Shown here: positions 10,888 through 22,500 of the stretch, in pieces
How the letters are laid out: each line of letters opens with the position of its first letter
Numbering within the stretch: position 1 is the first letter of the stretch
Assembly (NCBI RefSeq): GCF_000518305.1
Contig: NZ_JADI01000008.1
Span: 27,273-91,272, forward strand
Direction of reading: 5' to 3'
DNA length: 64,000 nucleotides
DNA from: Mycoplasma imitans ATCC 51306
GTDB lineage: Bacteria; Bacillota_I; Bacilli_A; Mycoplasmatales; Mycoplasmoidaceae
Notes under the pieces: generated by a model
Database searches by the model: none
What the model was told of the DNA's origin: nothing
Seen by the model: only the letters and a program-made list of their open reading frames with translations
Program-made: the position numbers and the translations under genes

Positions 10888-13842
10888 TTGTTGAGATCAA
10901 AAATAAAAAAACTGCTATTTGCCAGTTTGTCATTGTTATTATTTGTTCTTCTATTATTAATCTTTGGATCGAATCGATCTTTAAGCACTAATAATAGTGC
11001 TTTTGTATCTAATCAACATCTAAAAAACCAAGCTTTATCTGAGACAATCGATAATAACGGTAGTATTTATCGTAAGAGTGTTGAGCAATTCAATGCAATT
11101 CAACAACCGAATTATCAAGATAATAATAACTTCAATGGTTTGAAGTTAACTAATGGTGGGTATATCTTTATCTCGAAAGAGAATGATAATATGATCTATC
11201 GAACCGACCTGTTTTATAATACGTTGTGAACTTATCGGTTTGCTAATGATAATCGCATTAGTCGTCACGTTATTGAAGTTGCTCAAGATCAATACGATCC
11301 GTCAATTTTTTACGTATTAACTACACCTAAAAATAATGACGACAATGCGATTCGTGCTTATGCTAATGGCGATAAAAGTGGTTATGCAACAATTACGAAA
11401 TTAAAAGAAAATTTGGATCGTGAGCTAGAAAAGCGAGTCGATTTTCAATCTGAGATTGCGATCGATCCACAATCTTTATTAAGCAACATTCCTTCATCTT
11501 GGAATAATAATCCCGATTTTTTAGCTAACACCATTGGTTTTACTAACAATGGTAAATTTATCTTTTCATACAACAACTATTTGGCTAATATGGCCAACCT
11601 AATTGTTTATAAACAAAATATCTATATTATTGGCGGAAATGGAAATATTGATCCTGCAATTAGTGATCGATTTCAATCGTTGGGAATCTTTAGAATAGAT
11701 AAAAATTTAAACTTGGTTACTGCTTGACCTTATGCGGTTTTAATCGGTGGATGGAGTGAAACAAAAGATAACAATATTGCGGTAAATTTACCGATTTTTG
11801 AAGATTCGCAATTTACTTATGTAATTAGGGGTGCGATAGCTGGAGCCAAAATTTTAGCTGATACTGAACAACTTCAAATTGGTGGAAGTTTTTCAGTTGG
11901 TGATCATAACATTCTTAACTTAAATGGTAACGATATTCAAAGAGTAACTGTTAACAGTTCTGAATTGCAAATCATTGGTACGTTTAGATTAAATTTAATT
12001 GTATTAGATTCTTTGGGATCATTTATCTCACCGCAAGAAATTCAACCAACAACTGATTTAAAAAAACTTAACCCGATTTTTTTAACAGTTTCTGGTTATC
12101 AAGACTTTAACTTTAATAATAATAGTGATCTATTTAATAACCAAGAAGAATTAAGGGTAATATCAAGACTATATAAACTTGATAATACAAATTTTTATCA
12201 CAGTGTTGCGAGCTTTTCATTCGGTTTTGAGTTTGGATCATTTACGATGCAATTTAATGATTTAACGATTGTGTTTCATACAAACCGAACATACACAATC
12301 GTTCAACCACCAATTCAGTTGCAAAATCTATTTGGTTTTAACAACGATCAATATAATTGATCAAATTATGTTAATTCATTAAGTTCAGCTAATTACAATG
12401 TGTTGTCGCAACCACAAGCAGATAACGCAATCATTCTTTTTTGGTCCAAAAAAGAACAAAGCGTAAATAATAAAGTATCAACTGTCTATCTCATTGATAA
12501 ACAAGATAATACTTATCGCGCTAGAATAATTCCTTCAATTAATCAGAGTTTTTTAGATAAAACTCAACAAATTTCGGATGATTCTAGTTTTGGTGTATAT
12601 CCAATTACTAATGTTGTTTCATTAAATGGAATTAATAACATCTTAGTGTATCTTAACTCTACTAATGCTAATTTTGAGGCCTTATCACTATTTAAATTAA
12701 CTAATACTGGTTTGGTTGACCAATTGATTATTGATAATAACTACCAAGATCCATTAGCAACAAGAATAGCATATCTTGGTAGTGGTCAATTGCTAATTAA
12801 TCCTGATAATGACTCCTTATTTACTTTTACAGTTCAGGAGTTAATTGAACCATACAATGGCAATTTCAAAATTAAAGATCGCTATGTTAATCGGTTTATA
12901 AAATACACTCCAGGGGTAAATAATCCTAGACCTGATTTAGTTTTATTAATTAAAAAAGACAATCTAAATCTGCAAAATCAATCGTTTAGGATGGAATCTA
13001 TCGTTAGAAATCCGCTGGTTAATAATTATTTTGAAACAGTACCAGGCTTGAATTTTAAATACCGTTATTATGGTTTTGGAGCAAATCCAACATGGGTCTT
13101 TAGTTTTATTATTATTGCTTCTATCGTCTTCTTTGTTCCATTAGTATGAATGGGCATTATCTTTGTTTTAAGATTTTATGGTTTCTCAGTTAAAGATTAC
13201 ATGGAAATTAAAAAACAAAAACAAACCAATAAGAAGATCTTATCAGCATTCAAAGCAACTTTAGATGATGATGAGGCAAGAGATGTAATTAGTTACAACA
13301 AAAAGAATTCATTAGTTGAAAAACAATACAATGAATTGATGGATATGATCAATATTGCCCAACACCGTAATATTAAGCAGCAACAAGTGATCTATATCTA
13401 TGAATCATCGATTATTTCTAAAGCGATGAAAGATGATTTAGGAATTAGGTTGTTAAAAACTAAATTACAGCTTTTACAACGTTATTTCATTGATAGTGGC
13501 ATCAGATGTTATCGCTACAACTTAAAAGATCATAAAGAGGTGTTCTTGAAAAATCATAAACTAGTTAACCACTTAAAGAACACCGAATTCAAACTACCCG
13601 TTATTATGGATAATAATGATATCTTACACTTTGGTAGCTACCCAACAAATGAGGAGTTGGTAAGTATCTTTGGGATCAACAGTAATGTTTTAAAAAAGAT
13701 TGACATCTTAACTTGACAGATAGTTCATTCTATGAATAATGTGAATTTCTACAATTCACCTAACTTTAGTAACGCGTATGTTGATCGGATGGCATCAAAT
13801 AATCTTCCGCCACACCTTCGACCAAAAAAGATAATTAAATAA
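10888..13842 (+). CDS. Large two-TM surface protein, unknown function
   Basis: 984 aa. N-terminal signal-anchor (residues about 8-28), a large Asn-rich extracellular region of about 700 residues, a second TM (about 735-760, WVFSFIIIASIVFFVPLVW) and a cytoplasmic tail of about 220 residues. The tail holds a segment VIYIYESSI ... FKLPVIMDNNDILHFGSYPTNEELVSIFGI that resembles the end of ArsD/thioredoxin-fold proteins, but without a CxxC pair. There are no ATG codons near the start; TTG 10888 or TTG 10891 directly follows a -10 box. Five in-frame TGA codons are read as Trp. It could be an adhesin-like or envelope protein; no firm homologue is recognised. Confidence 0.75.
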
Positions 13843-13957
13843 ATTTTTAGATTTTAATTCAAAAATTATTTTGTTTTCGATTGCTTTAAAAACAAAGTTT
13901 TTTCTTTAATTAAAGTCTAATTATTACGAGTAATAATTAAAATTTTTTATTTATATC

Positions 13958-13985
13958 TTTACATTTCATATTTATATGCTATAAT
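13958..13985 (+). promoter_or_regulatory. Promoter of tRNA-Leu
   Basis: TTTACA (13958-13963), 16-base spacer, TATAAT (13980-13985), 25 bases before the mature tRNA. Confidence 0.65.
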
Positions 13986-14010
13986 TTATATGTTTAAGCC
14001 GTTAAAACAT

Positions 14011-14096
14011 CCTGGAGTGGCGGAATGGCAAACGCATCAGACTCAAAATCTGACGGGTTTACACCCTTGTGAGTTCAAGTCTCATCTCCAGGACCA
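14011..14096 (+). tRNA. tRNA-Leu (anticodon CAA)
   Basis: 86 nt, encoded CCA. Acceptor CCTGGAG / CTCCAGG with discriminator A; anticodon stem TCAGA/TCTGA with loop CTCAAAA giving CAA; long variable arm (CGGGTTTACACCC...) as expected for class II tRNA; T-arm GAGTTCAAGTCTC. Reads UUG. Confidence 0.97.
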
Positions 14097-14125
14097 ATAA
14101 GTAATAACTAATAAACTAACTAACT

Positions 14126-14152
14126 TGGCGCCCCTGTGGTGCCATTTTTTTG
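14126..14152 (+). terminator. Terminator after tRNA-Leu
   Basis: GGCGCC/GGTGCC stem, loop CCTGT, followed by A and seven T. Confidence 0.75.
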
Positions 14153-14218
14153 TCTATAAACAAACGATAATAAAAAAACAGGCTTGTTATAAGCCTGCAA
14201 GATTATTATTTAACTTAA

Positions 14219-14905
14219 TTAAAACATCTTTTTTGTAAACAGATTGTTTTGAAAAAAGATTAATAAAGGAATAGCGAAAAAAGCAACTAATGAGAATTTA
14301 ATTAAGTTAAATAATGAGTATAATGAAAAGATTCCAGTTCAATAATCATTGATAAATAATAAAAAGAACCTTAAGTTGCTGTTGGAATTATAATATTTAG
14401 CAACTTCAATAAAATTAACAGTTTTAACTGCTCTAAATCATCATCAATACAATGGAGTAATTAAAATCCCGTTGATCGCAGAAAAAATAAACATAAAGAT
14501 CGGAATGATCAAGATTCAGATTATTAATCACTTAACCTTCTTAGTTTTTAATTTGGTTAGATTTAATAACCAATTAAAAAAGGTGAAGATGATGATTGTA
14601 AAAATATTAATTATTGTTAAAAAGATTATTCCGATCCAGTTCGTAGAATTCCATATAAAATGGATTAAAGATAACGATACAGCCAACGTTAAAGCTGAAC
14701 CGATAGAGCTTATATAGATAACTGGAATTAAAAAGACAATTGAAATATCAATTGTTAAAGATAGCGAACTAAAAAAAGGGATTCGAATTAACGAAGATAA
14801 ATAAGCAAAAATAATCGCTAATGCTAACATTCCTGCATTAAACGACAATTTAAAATTAAAACTATAAGAGTTTATTCTTTTCTTTTCGGTCTTTCGTAAT
14901 AGCAC
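14219..14905 (-). CDS. ECF-transporter S-component-like membrane protein
   Basis: 228-aa protein with five or six predicted TM helices: residues about 24-44, 50-75 (SLTIDISIVFLIPVIYISSIG), 77-95, 100-118 and two more in the C-terminal third. Size, helix spacing and the short basic N-terminus fit substrate-binding S components of energy-coupling-factor vitamin transporters, which in mycoplasmas are encoded away from the shared EcfA/A'/T module. The substrate cannot be predicted. Start is GTG 14905; several TGA Trp codons are needed downstream of 14528. It is divergent from ppa. Confidence 0.6.
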
Positions 14906-14988
14906 TTTTTAATTATAAATATAATTAAATAAATAATATAATAAAGTAATATAGAACGAAAATCAATTAAATAATCAATTAAATAATA

Positions 14989-15546
14989 ATGTCAAATTTA
15001 TTAGAATTAAAAGTAACGATTGAAATCCCTAAGGGATCAAACATTAAGTACGAATATGATAGAAAAACTGGACAAATTTCTGTTGATCGTATTTTATACG
15101 GGTCTGAGGTTTACCCGCACAACTACGGATTTATTAAAGAAGCGCTTGACTGAGATGGCGATGAATTAGATTGTTTGGTGATTTCAAACCAAGCATTCCA
15201 ACCTGGAGTTGTTGTGCCGGTTAGAATCCTAGGTATGATGGGGATGGTTGATGATGGTGAAACTGATAACAAACTAATAGGTGTTATTTCTTGCGATAAG
15301 AGATTTGAAAACATTAAATCACTTAAGGATTTAGGTGCACACACATTAAAAGAAATAAAAGGTTTTTTTGAAACCTACAAGTTACTACAAAACAAAAAAG
15401 TTGTAGTTAAAGGTTTCAAGGAATTAGACGCAGCTGTTCACGAATACAAAAACTGTGTAAGCTTAATGAATCAATATGGATCATTACCTAAGGATGAATT
15501 CATTGCTAAGATGAAAAAAATGTATCCTGAAAAGTACGAAGAATAG
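14989..15546 (+). CDS. ppa: Inorganic pyrophosphatase
   Basis: 185-aa family I soluble pyrophosphatase. It hydrolyses PPi to two phosphates, pulling biosynthetic reactions forward. The signature [11 protein letters not shown] (about residues 52-62, Trp from TGA) supplies the metal-binding Asp residues; upstream are EYDRKTG and the YPHNYGFI block typical of the family; downstream are [12 protein letters not shown] and the C-terminal HEYKNC. Length matches the usual 170-190 aa. It is monocistronic and followed by a strong terminator. Confidence 0.96.
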
Positions 15547-15571
15547 TTTTTAGTAGATCGAACAATAAAAA

Positions 15572-15597
15572 AAGTCGCTTATGCGACTTATTTTTTT
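15572..15597 (+). terminator. Terminator of ppa
   Basis: AAGTCGC-TTAT-GCGACTT hairpin followed by A and seven T. Confidence 0.85.
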
Positions 15598-15621
15598 GTA
15601 TAAGTTATTAAAATAAGTAAA

Positions 15622-16332
15622 ATGGCAAGAAAAATTAAGACAATTAATAAGATTTTAATGATAGCTGGTTTTAAAGTTAATGTAACTAAGAAACAAGGCG
15701 TTAAAAATGTTTATCTAAAGGTTAAACCTCCATTAGGTGATATATTCGTTTCTTGCTCTTACAATTCATCTGATCAGGCAATTATTGATTTTGTATTATC
15801 TAAGCATAATTTTTTGATAAAAGCTAGAAGAAGCGTTCTTAGTAATTCAAAACAGTTTTATAACAATTTTGAAACCGGAGAAGAAATATATCTTTGAGGA
15901 GAAAAATTTAGTTTAATGATTATTGACACTAAAGGTCGTCCAAAGATAGAAATTCAAGATAACTGCATTTTATTTAATGTTGATAAAAATTTACACAAAA
16001 ATGTTAAAGCGAAAATTTTTGATAATTGATCTAGAAAATCGCTTATGTATGAGATGAATAAATTGATTGATGGATTAGAAGCAACCATAGGTGTAAAAGC
16101 TAACGAATATAGAATTAAGAACATGAAAACGAAGTGGGGGACTTGTAACGTTGATAAAAAAAGAATTTGAATTAGTTTAAGACTTGTAAAAAAACCGCTT
16201 GTTTGTTTACTATACGTTTTAATTCATGAGATGGTTCATTTGATTGAGCAAAATCATACTAAAAAGTTCTATAAAATAGTCGAACAATTTTTACCGAATT
16301 GAAAAGAAATTAATAAGTTGTTAAAAAAGTAA
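15622..16332 (+). CDS. YgjP/SprT-like zinc metallopeptidase (M48-type, DUF45)
   Basis: 236 aa. The zinc motif HEMVHLIEQNHTKKFY (about residues 197-212) contains HExxH and a third His seven residues on, as in YgjP/WLM metallopeptidases. It is preceded by the family hallmark MKTKWGTCN...ISLRLVKKP. The N-terminal half is a beta-rich domain (YLKVKPPLGDIFVSC) also found in YgjP. Probably a cytosolic protease; substrates are unknown in mycoplasmas, and related domains act on DNA-protein crosslinks. Complete, with TGA Trp codons. It is the last core gene before the mobile element. Confidence 0.85.
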
Positions 16333-16352
16333 ATTATCAAAAAAATAGTTAA

Positions 16353-16367
16353 TTTACCGCATATTTT
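16353..16367 (+). repeat. Left 15-bp direct repeat of the element
   Basis: TTTACCGCATATTTT, identical to 30439-30453 in the same orientation. A related imperfect copy lies near 18383. Confidence 0.55.
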
Positions 16368-16524
16368 TAATATTTTTTGTTTAAAAATAAATTAATTTTT
16401 ACTTCGTTATCAAAGAACGAAAATCGATTTCATAACATTAAAAAATTTAATTTTCGCAACCGCCTAATTTAACAGATTAATAGAGACCGATGTACTAAAG
16501 TTGGGGGGTTACTTTGTTAAGTTA

Positions 16525-16554
16525 ATTATAGCACAATAATACACCTTGGTGTAA
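16525..16554 (-). promoter_or_regulatory. Candidate minus-strand promoter with operator-like dyad
   Basis: Read on the minus strand: TTACAC, 18 bases, then TATAAT in the extended form TGCTATAAT. The -35 and part of the spacer are the dyad TACACC-AA-GGTGTA, a plausible repressor site. No ORF follows, so a small RNA or readthrough is possible. Confidence 0.4.
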
Positions 16555-16578
16555 TACGCCCTTTTTAAATTTTTTCAA

Positions 16579-16744
16579 CTGATATCAGAATTTTTTGTTT
16601 TTAAACGTAGTCTAACGCGCGAGAGTGACGCTTACACGTACGCGGACAGGATAAAGAGTTGATATCAACGGCCTTTTTTGTGCAGAATTGTATATATTTT
16701 ATATATACAAAATTCTGATATCATAGTTGGCCCTTTCTGATATC
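16579..16744. repeat. Cluster of four GATATC-centred palindromes
   Basis: GATATC at 16581, 16661, 16717 and 16739. Copies 1 and 3 are inverted to each other (AATTCTGATATCA), as are copies 2 and 4 (GAGTT[T]GATATCA). Between them 16683-16717 forms an imperfect hairpin CAGAATT ... AAAATTCTG around GTATATA/TATATAC. Confidence 0.6.
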
Positions 16745-16891
16745 AAACTCGGGTGCTTTTTTCTCCGAAAATAAGCCGTGTTTTAGTATGTTTTTGCGCG
16801 TTCTTGGTATAAAAATTAATACCAATTTAGGGACTTAATTTATCATGTTTAGTAGTTAAGAATGTTGAATTAAACTAACTTAAAAGTGCTT

Positions 16892-18175
16892 TTACAATCT
16901 ATTATTATACTCATTTTGCTTAATCAAAATGAAGCTTAAAAGAGTTTTTAAACTAAAAGATTTATTCTTATCACCTAGCATTTTTTTGATTTTATGAAAA
17001 ATGTAAGGTTCTGTTATTGTAGGATAATAATCTCTAGATTTTCAGAATAAAATTCCGTCAAAATTATTCTTTATATAGCTAATTAGTCGCAAAAAACCGC
17101 TAGCAATTTCAGAACCTGGATGAGTGTTAATTAGAATTTTTCTAAGTTTTTTTATCTCTGGAATTAGCTTTCTGGGATGATTAACACAAATGTATTTTAG
17201 CGTTCTATAAAGCTTAATTCTGGTATTTTTATTAATACCATCATACTCTCTTTTTAGTGGATTAATAATCTTAAAAAGGTATGAATAAAATAAGTGTCAT
17301 TTATCTAAACTTTGATATATATTTAAGTGTTTTGCCAAAGCACTAAATTGCTTATCACCATCTGAACAAAGCACTAACTTTTTAGCTTTATTCTTATAAA
17401 ACTTTTCTACTATATTTTTAAGTTGTAAACTATTCTTCTTAACTCTTAAATTGATATCCAGAGGTACAGGATCACACAGACTAACAAAATACCTAGCATT
17501 GATTAAATTGTTATTTTTGTCTTTACCTTGATGAAATAAAAAGGACCTTAATCTAGTTTTTACAACTTTATTTTTTCTTCTAACTTTAACAAAACTATCA
17601 TCGACATTGATGTATAAGTTTTTAGATTTAACTAGCTTTGATTTTTTAATTTTTTCTTGCTGAATCTTATCAATGATCTGATCCAGCAAACGAATAAATT
17701 GAGTTCGACTTACTTGATGAAAAAACTGCTTTCTAATTTTTTCAATCACAAAATTATTACTTAGAATCTCTTTTTTGATAGCTTCTAAAAATGAATTTAA
17801 ATAACACTTAAATTTTGTTAATTTTATTTCTTCGTCTAAAAGATATAAATAGCATTTTTTTAGTTTATCAAAATATCTTCTTCTTTTAATAAAAATCACT
17901 CCAAATTGACTAATTAATTTTCTAGTTCGAAGATCCTTAACAACAACATGATTTTTTGATTTATCTAACCTTAAATCTTTGTATAATTTTTGGTCTAACT
18001 GTTCATAATCTTCTTTTAATTTTTTAACTAAAAATTCATTGATCTGATTATGAAAATTATTAAAGCTATCAGTTAAATAATTTAGTTTCTGATCATCTAA
18101 AATACCATCAGATTTTTTGACATCTGGATACTTAAATTTAACGCATTTTTTATTAACATTTTTTAACTTATTCAT
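16892..18175 (-). CDS. Mbov_0401/UPF0236-family ICE transposase-like protein
   Basis: 427 aa from ATG 18175; the frame stays open upstream to a TTG at 18202. Recognised as UPF0236/Mbov_0401-like from the order: N-terminal coiled region, RRRYFDK..KCYLYLLDEE, VSRTQFIRLLDQI, NLYINVDDSFVKVR (first Asp pair), NARYFVSLCDPV and LVLCSDGDKQFSALAKHL (catalytic-type Asp). Such proteins lie at the end of mycoplasma ICEs and are proposed, not proven, to act in transposition. A terminator-like hairpin lies just upstream. Translation needs TGA Trp at 17297. Confidence 0.75.
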
Positions 18176-18190
18176 TACGACAAAAACAAT

Positions 18191-18224
18191 AAAAAACCAC
18201 AATAAGGAACGCGTCCTATTGCGG
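18191..18224 (-). terminator. Terminator/attenuator just upstream of transposase start
   Basis: On the minus strand, hairpin CCGCAATA-GGA / TCC-TTATTGTGG with loop CGCGT, followed by six T, 16 bases before the ATG. It would stop readthrough from outside genes into the transposase. Confidence 0.6.
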
Positions 18225-18426
18225 CTTTAGTTTATGAACCATTTAAAAGGATTAACTAAGCAAATTCATGAATAATCATTTACTAAAATTTATAACTTAG
18301 AAATGCTTAAGTTATCCCATTTAATTTTAACAAAAATCTTTATATATTCTTTAGGAAAATTTTTAATCAAAAAATTGCGTTTTTACCGACTATTTTTAAA
18401 ATTTTTAATTTTTATATTGCTTTAAT
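18203..18426. other. Non-coding spacer in the element
   Basis: AT-rich, no ORF. Contains TTTTTACCGACTATTTTT around 18381-18398, an imperfect relative of the 15-bp repeat at both element ends. Confidence 0.4.
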
Positions 18427-19518
18427 TTATTCTGCAAATCAATCCCTGTTTTTATTTGGCAAAACATTGCCATTACGATCAATAGGAAAACGGTTTTGTT
18501 TCCAAAATACCCGTCATTTTTTAATATTATCAACCCATCTAATTGATACGCTATCATTTATCAAATCAACAATTCTTTTGTACTCTTCATTAAGATGATT
18601 AAGTTCATTTAATTGTCAGATTAATTCTCTTAACTTAAAACGATTTTTTTGACTGCGGTCTTTTTCATCATACCAACGATCTTTATGCTGTATTAAATAC
18701 TCTTCAATTCCTTTGATTCAATCTAAAACAACATCGTTATTTTGATTAACTAAACTAGAATGCAAGATCAATTTTTTAGTTAACAAATGCAACTCTGTTT
18801 TTAGTTTAAAATACGGTGTTTTTTTAAAAAAATTGAAATAGCCTACACCAAATTTTATTACGTTGTTTTGTAATGTATTAATATCAATTTTCTTAGTTAA
18901 ATTATTTAATCTAATTCTTTCCTCTAAAAACTGAAATTGTCATAATTTAAGCATTAAATAATGATGCGTAATTAGACTTAAAAACTTATCGGTTTCATGA
19001 AGGTATTGTCTAATATTTTCATAATAAAAAAGGATCGATTCTTCATCTAGTTTTTTATCTTTAACTGCTCGTTCAAAATTACTTAAAGTGTGCTCATTAT
19101 TTTCATCAATTACATCACTTAAGATTGGAAAATATAACTTCGTAGAATCATACTGTATAACTCTAGAATTACTAGGATATTGATAAATAGATTTAGTAAT
19201 TACAAAATCAACATTATCATCAGCTTTTTCATCAACTTTAAATCTTCGTTTGATCTCATTTAAACTTGTTTCAAGATTTTCTTTTATTTCATTTTCATTC
19301 ATCATATCAATCTCTTTCTTTGTTTTATAAAACAGTCATCATTTATTTTTATAACTTTCTTCATTTAGGTTTTGTTTTCGGTTACTAGTAGTACCTAAAA
19401 ACGATGAAAAATTTTTGGTGCTTGCCATCTTATAATTACAAGATGACAACAAAACACTAGGTAACAATAAACCTAAAAAAGATTTAAAAACTTTCTTTTT
19501 CTTACATCTCCATCTCAT
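18427..19518 (-). CDS. Element-encoded lipoprotein
   Basis: 363-aa lipoprotein. A shorter start (19305, MMNENE) hides the signal. From ATG 19518 the frame gives MRWRCKKKKVFKSFLG and a hydrophobic stretch ending LLSSC (Cys27), a clear lipobox, and then runs without stop into the rest. Two consecutive TGA (Trp-Trp) near residue 60 break it under the standard code. The mature part is charged and mostly helical, with many Leu/Lys/Glu; no known domain is recognised. The start overlaps the last 17 bases of the giant surface-protein gene, so the two are co-translated and probably act together at the membrane. Confidence 0.75.
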
Positions 19519-22500
19519 AATCGTTAATTAATCTCATCAGGTATTTTCTTATTTTTAAATACCACTCTTTTTTATTAACCAGTTGCACTCTTTCATCATT
19601 TATAACCCGATCTTGTACTGATCAAAAAGCAGGGGCTCCTTCAATCTGATTTTGTAGCATTAACAATTTTTCATCTAGATCATTTAATTCAACTTGTAAT
19701 TCTTCAAACTTCATTTTTTTTAGCCTTACTTTTTCTTTTTCTAATTCGTTTGAATCACTAGACTCATCAAGATCATTAGTCACAGTTTTAATCTGATTGT
19801 TTACGTATTCTTCATCTTGGCAAGATTCCAGAGCTTTGTTTTCGTTCTTACTAGTATTTTCGTTTACATTTTCGCCAGGTAAATTTTGATCTTGCTGTTC
19901 TTCTTGGTTTATATAACCAGCAAGTTCTTCTAAATCTTTTTGATCAAATACTCGTTGCTGATTAATACTAAGATTTGCATCATTATTTTCATCGTCAGAA
20001 TTTTCACCATAAAATTTCATCTCTATATCTTTATTAACTTGACTAGGAGAATCTTCTTCGTTCGATTTACCAAGATTTTCTTCTTTCTTTTTAATAGTTA
20101 GATTTTCAACTTTAGAATCATTATGCGTTTTAATACTTTTATCTACATCAATACTCTTAAATCGATCATTTTTCTTTTTGTTGTAGATCACATAAGCTAA
20201 TACAATACCAGTAAATAAAAGAATTAATGATCCAATTATTACTCCAGCAACTGATGCAGGTGTTTTTAGTATTCCACTACTTAAATCTTGATCATTACTA
20301 TTAGTATTACCGTTTGAACTAGACCCACTAGGTGTATTAGATGTTGAAGCATCTTCTTCAGTTATTTCACCATCATCACTTACAGCTATAGCTCTATTAT
20401 TTAATGAATTATTAACAACTAAAAAACCATAACCACTTAATTTTTCACTATTATCAGTAGCATTAATTGTTAACTCTACTTCTTTAGTGTCTTTTTTTTC
20501 AGTTAAATTAACTAAATCATTAACAACTTTTTCTAAATCATTTACGATATATCAATCATTAGAATTAATTGGTTTTTTAGAGATAACACTTAATTTGCGA
20601 TTAATATAATTTCTTATATCTATATTCAATTTATTAGCATCTTTAGTGTTTTCATTTAATAAACCTAAATTAATTTGGTTTAAATCATAGATATTACTAT
20701 AACTATTGCTGTTTAGAATAGTTATCCTCTTATTACCAGTTAAATACACATTAGGAGAAACTGCTGATAAAACTAAATGTAATCGATTGATCTGATTATT
20801 GTTACTAATTAATTTAGATCAATCTAGGTTATCAAAACTAGCGCCATCAGCTCCATTTAATGTATAGTGCTCATTACGAATAAACTTAATTGGTTCATCA
20901 TCTTTGTTAGTTATTTTTAATTTAGTACTTCATAAATCAAAAGCTTTTTTGATTTCTTCTAGTACTTTATTTTTTATACTTTCAACATTATTAAAACTAG
21001 TTTTAATAATACTAATTAAGAACTCTTTTAAATCATAAGTTTTACTAGTAGGATTTTCAGCTTTTAGAATTGCATTCTTAACATAGATGTTTCATCAAGC
21101 TTGAACTTGTTCATAGCTTAAGCTTCTTATATCTTCTAGATTCAATTTAACGACTTCTCGTAAATAACTCGCTAAATGAGAACCTTGGACTGATTCTCAA
21201 AAAGGAATTACGATGTTCTCTCCTTTATTCAAACCATTAATATACTGACTAAAGGTTTGATTTTTACCAACATCATCTCCAATCACAACATAAGTTGAGC
21301 CATATAATTTACTAGTATTATCAAAAGTAGAATACTTATAAATCCCTTTTTTATCTAGATAATTTAAGCGATTATTGTTATTAGAAACATTTACATCAAA
21401 GTTATCGATTGATAAATCTTTAAAAGCATTATTACGTATAATTCTTTTAGAATTATCACCAAATATCTGATAGATGCCTTTTGGTGAGATTACTCCTTTT
21501 GCAATAAAGCCATTACCGACTTTATTGATGATATCTGCAGTCACATTTAATTTAGATGGATCGATCAGATTATTAGTTCGACTATCAATATAAGCGCTTA
21601 GGTCATATAATAATTTACCGTCTGGATCTACAGGATCCGGAAAGGTTAAATTATGATAAACGTTTTGATTTAAATCAAAAGGTGTTACCTTTTTATCACC
21701 TTTGTTATATACCCAAACGATTTGTTCAGCTAATCCGCTCTTTTCATTAATATTAGGCATAAAATCAGGATTAGGATCGTCAGTTGCAGGTTTTCTTATT
21801 CATGTTGCTTGTCATTGATCCAACGGATATTTAGAAGGATCTCAGTTTCGATAAGCAATATTAGTATTAGGATAAAGCGCTTTAATAATAAACTTAATCT
21901 TAAATAAGGTGCTATAAGCACCATTCTTATTACCCTTAATTTCGACTGTGTATTCGTTGCTTTCACCTGTTTGTGCTTTATTCTTAGTCGCAGGATCAAA
22001 CATTAAGAACGAATAATTACCATCTAATGAATCCAAAGTTTGTCCATTAACGATTACATCTTCATTGATACCAGGTAATGAATGGTATTCTAATCGCGTA
22101 TTAGAATTAATAATCCAAGTACCAAAATTAGGAAATTGTACTCTTTCATTGCCATTTTGTGGATAAGGTTGTTGATTTAGCCCAACCCAAGGATTATTAT
22201 TATTTAGATATAGTTGTGGAGTAATAGTTAATCCAGTTCTAGTGTTATAGCTTAATCTAGAGTTATTAATTAATAAGCGTTCTCAAACGTTTTCAGCAAA
22301 CTTTCTTGTCGTAAATTGCTCAGTTGATGATAGATTAACCCTAACACGTTTTGTATATCGTTCTCATCCATCAGATGAAGTTGTATAAAACGGCTTATAC
22401 ATAAAGTTAATATCAACTGTTTTATTAGTATCATTAAAATTATTTAATGATCATCTGAATCAGTTATTGTAATTACCTTGTAAATAATAACCTAAGATAT

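Larger units (their letters stand above)
16333..16891. other. Non-coding element end with palindrome cluster
   Basis: No ORF. Holds the left 15-bp direct repeat, a G6 run inside an AAAGT/ACTTT inverted repeat (16497-16515), a dyad TACACC-TT-GGTGTA (16540-16553), a GC-rich tract (about 16610-16650) and four GATATC-centred palindromes. It probably contains the left end of the mobile element. Confidence 0.6.

Noticed and set aside
14472..14717. Plus-strand ORF opposite the ECF-like gene
   Set aside because: Shadow of the minus-strand membrane protein, whose frame is longer and shows real TM structure.
16440..16560. tmRNA, RNase P or SRP RNA
   Set aside because: No tag-peptide frame, no tRNA-like end, no GNAR tetraloop core; conserved blocks of those RNAs are not seen.
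19622..20191. Separate acidic soluble protein starting at MIYNKKK
   Set aside because: The frame continues upstream through a TM helix into the giant surface protein; this is its cytoplasmic tail.
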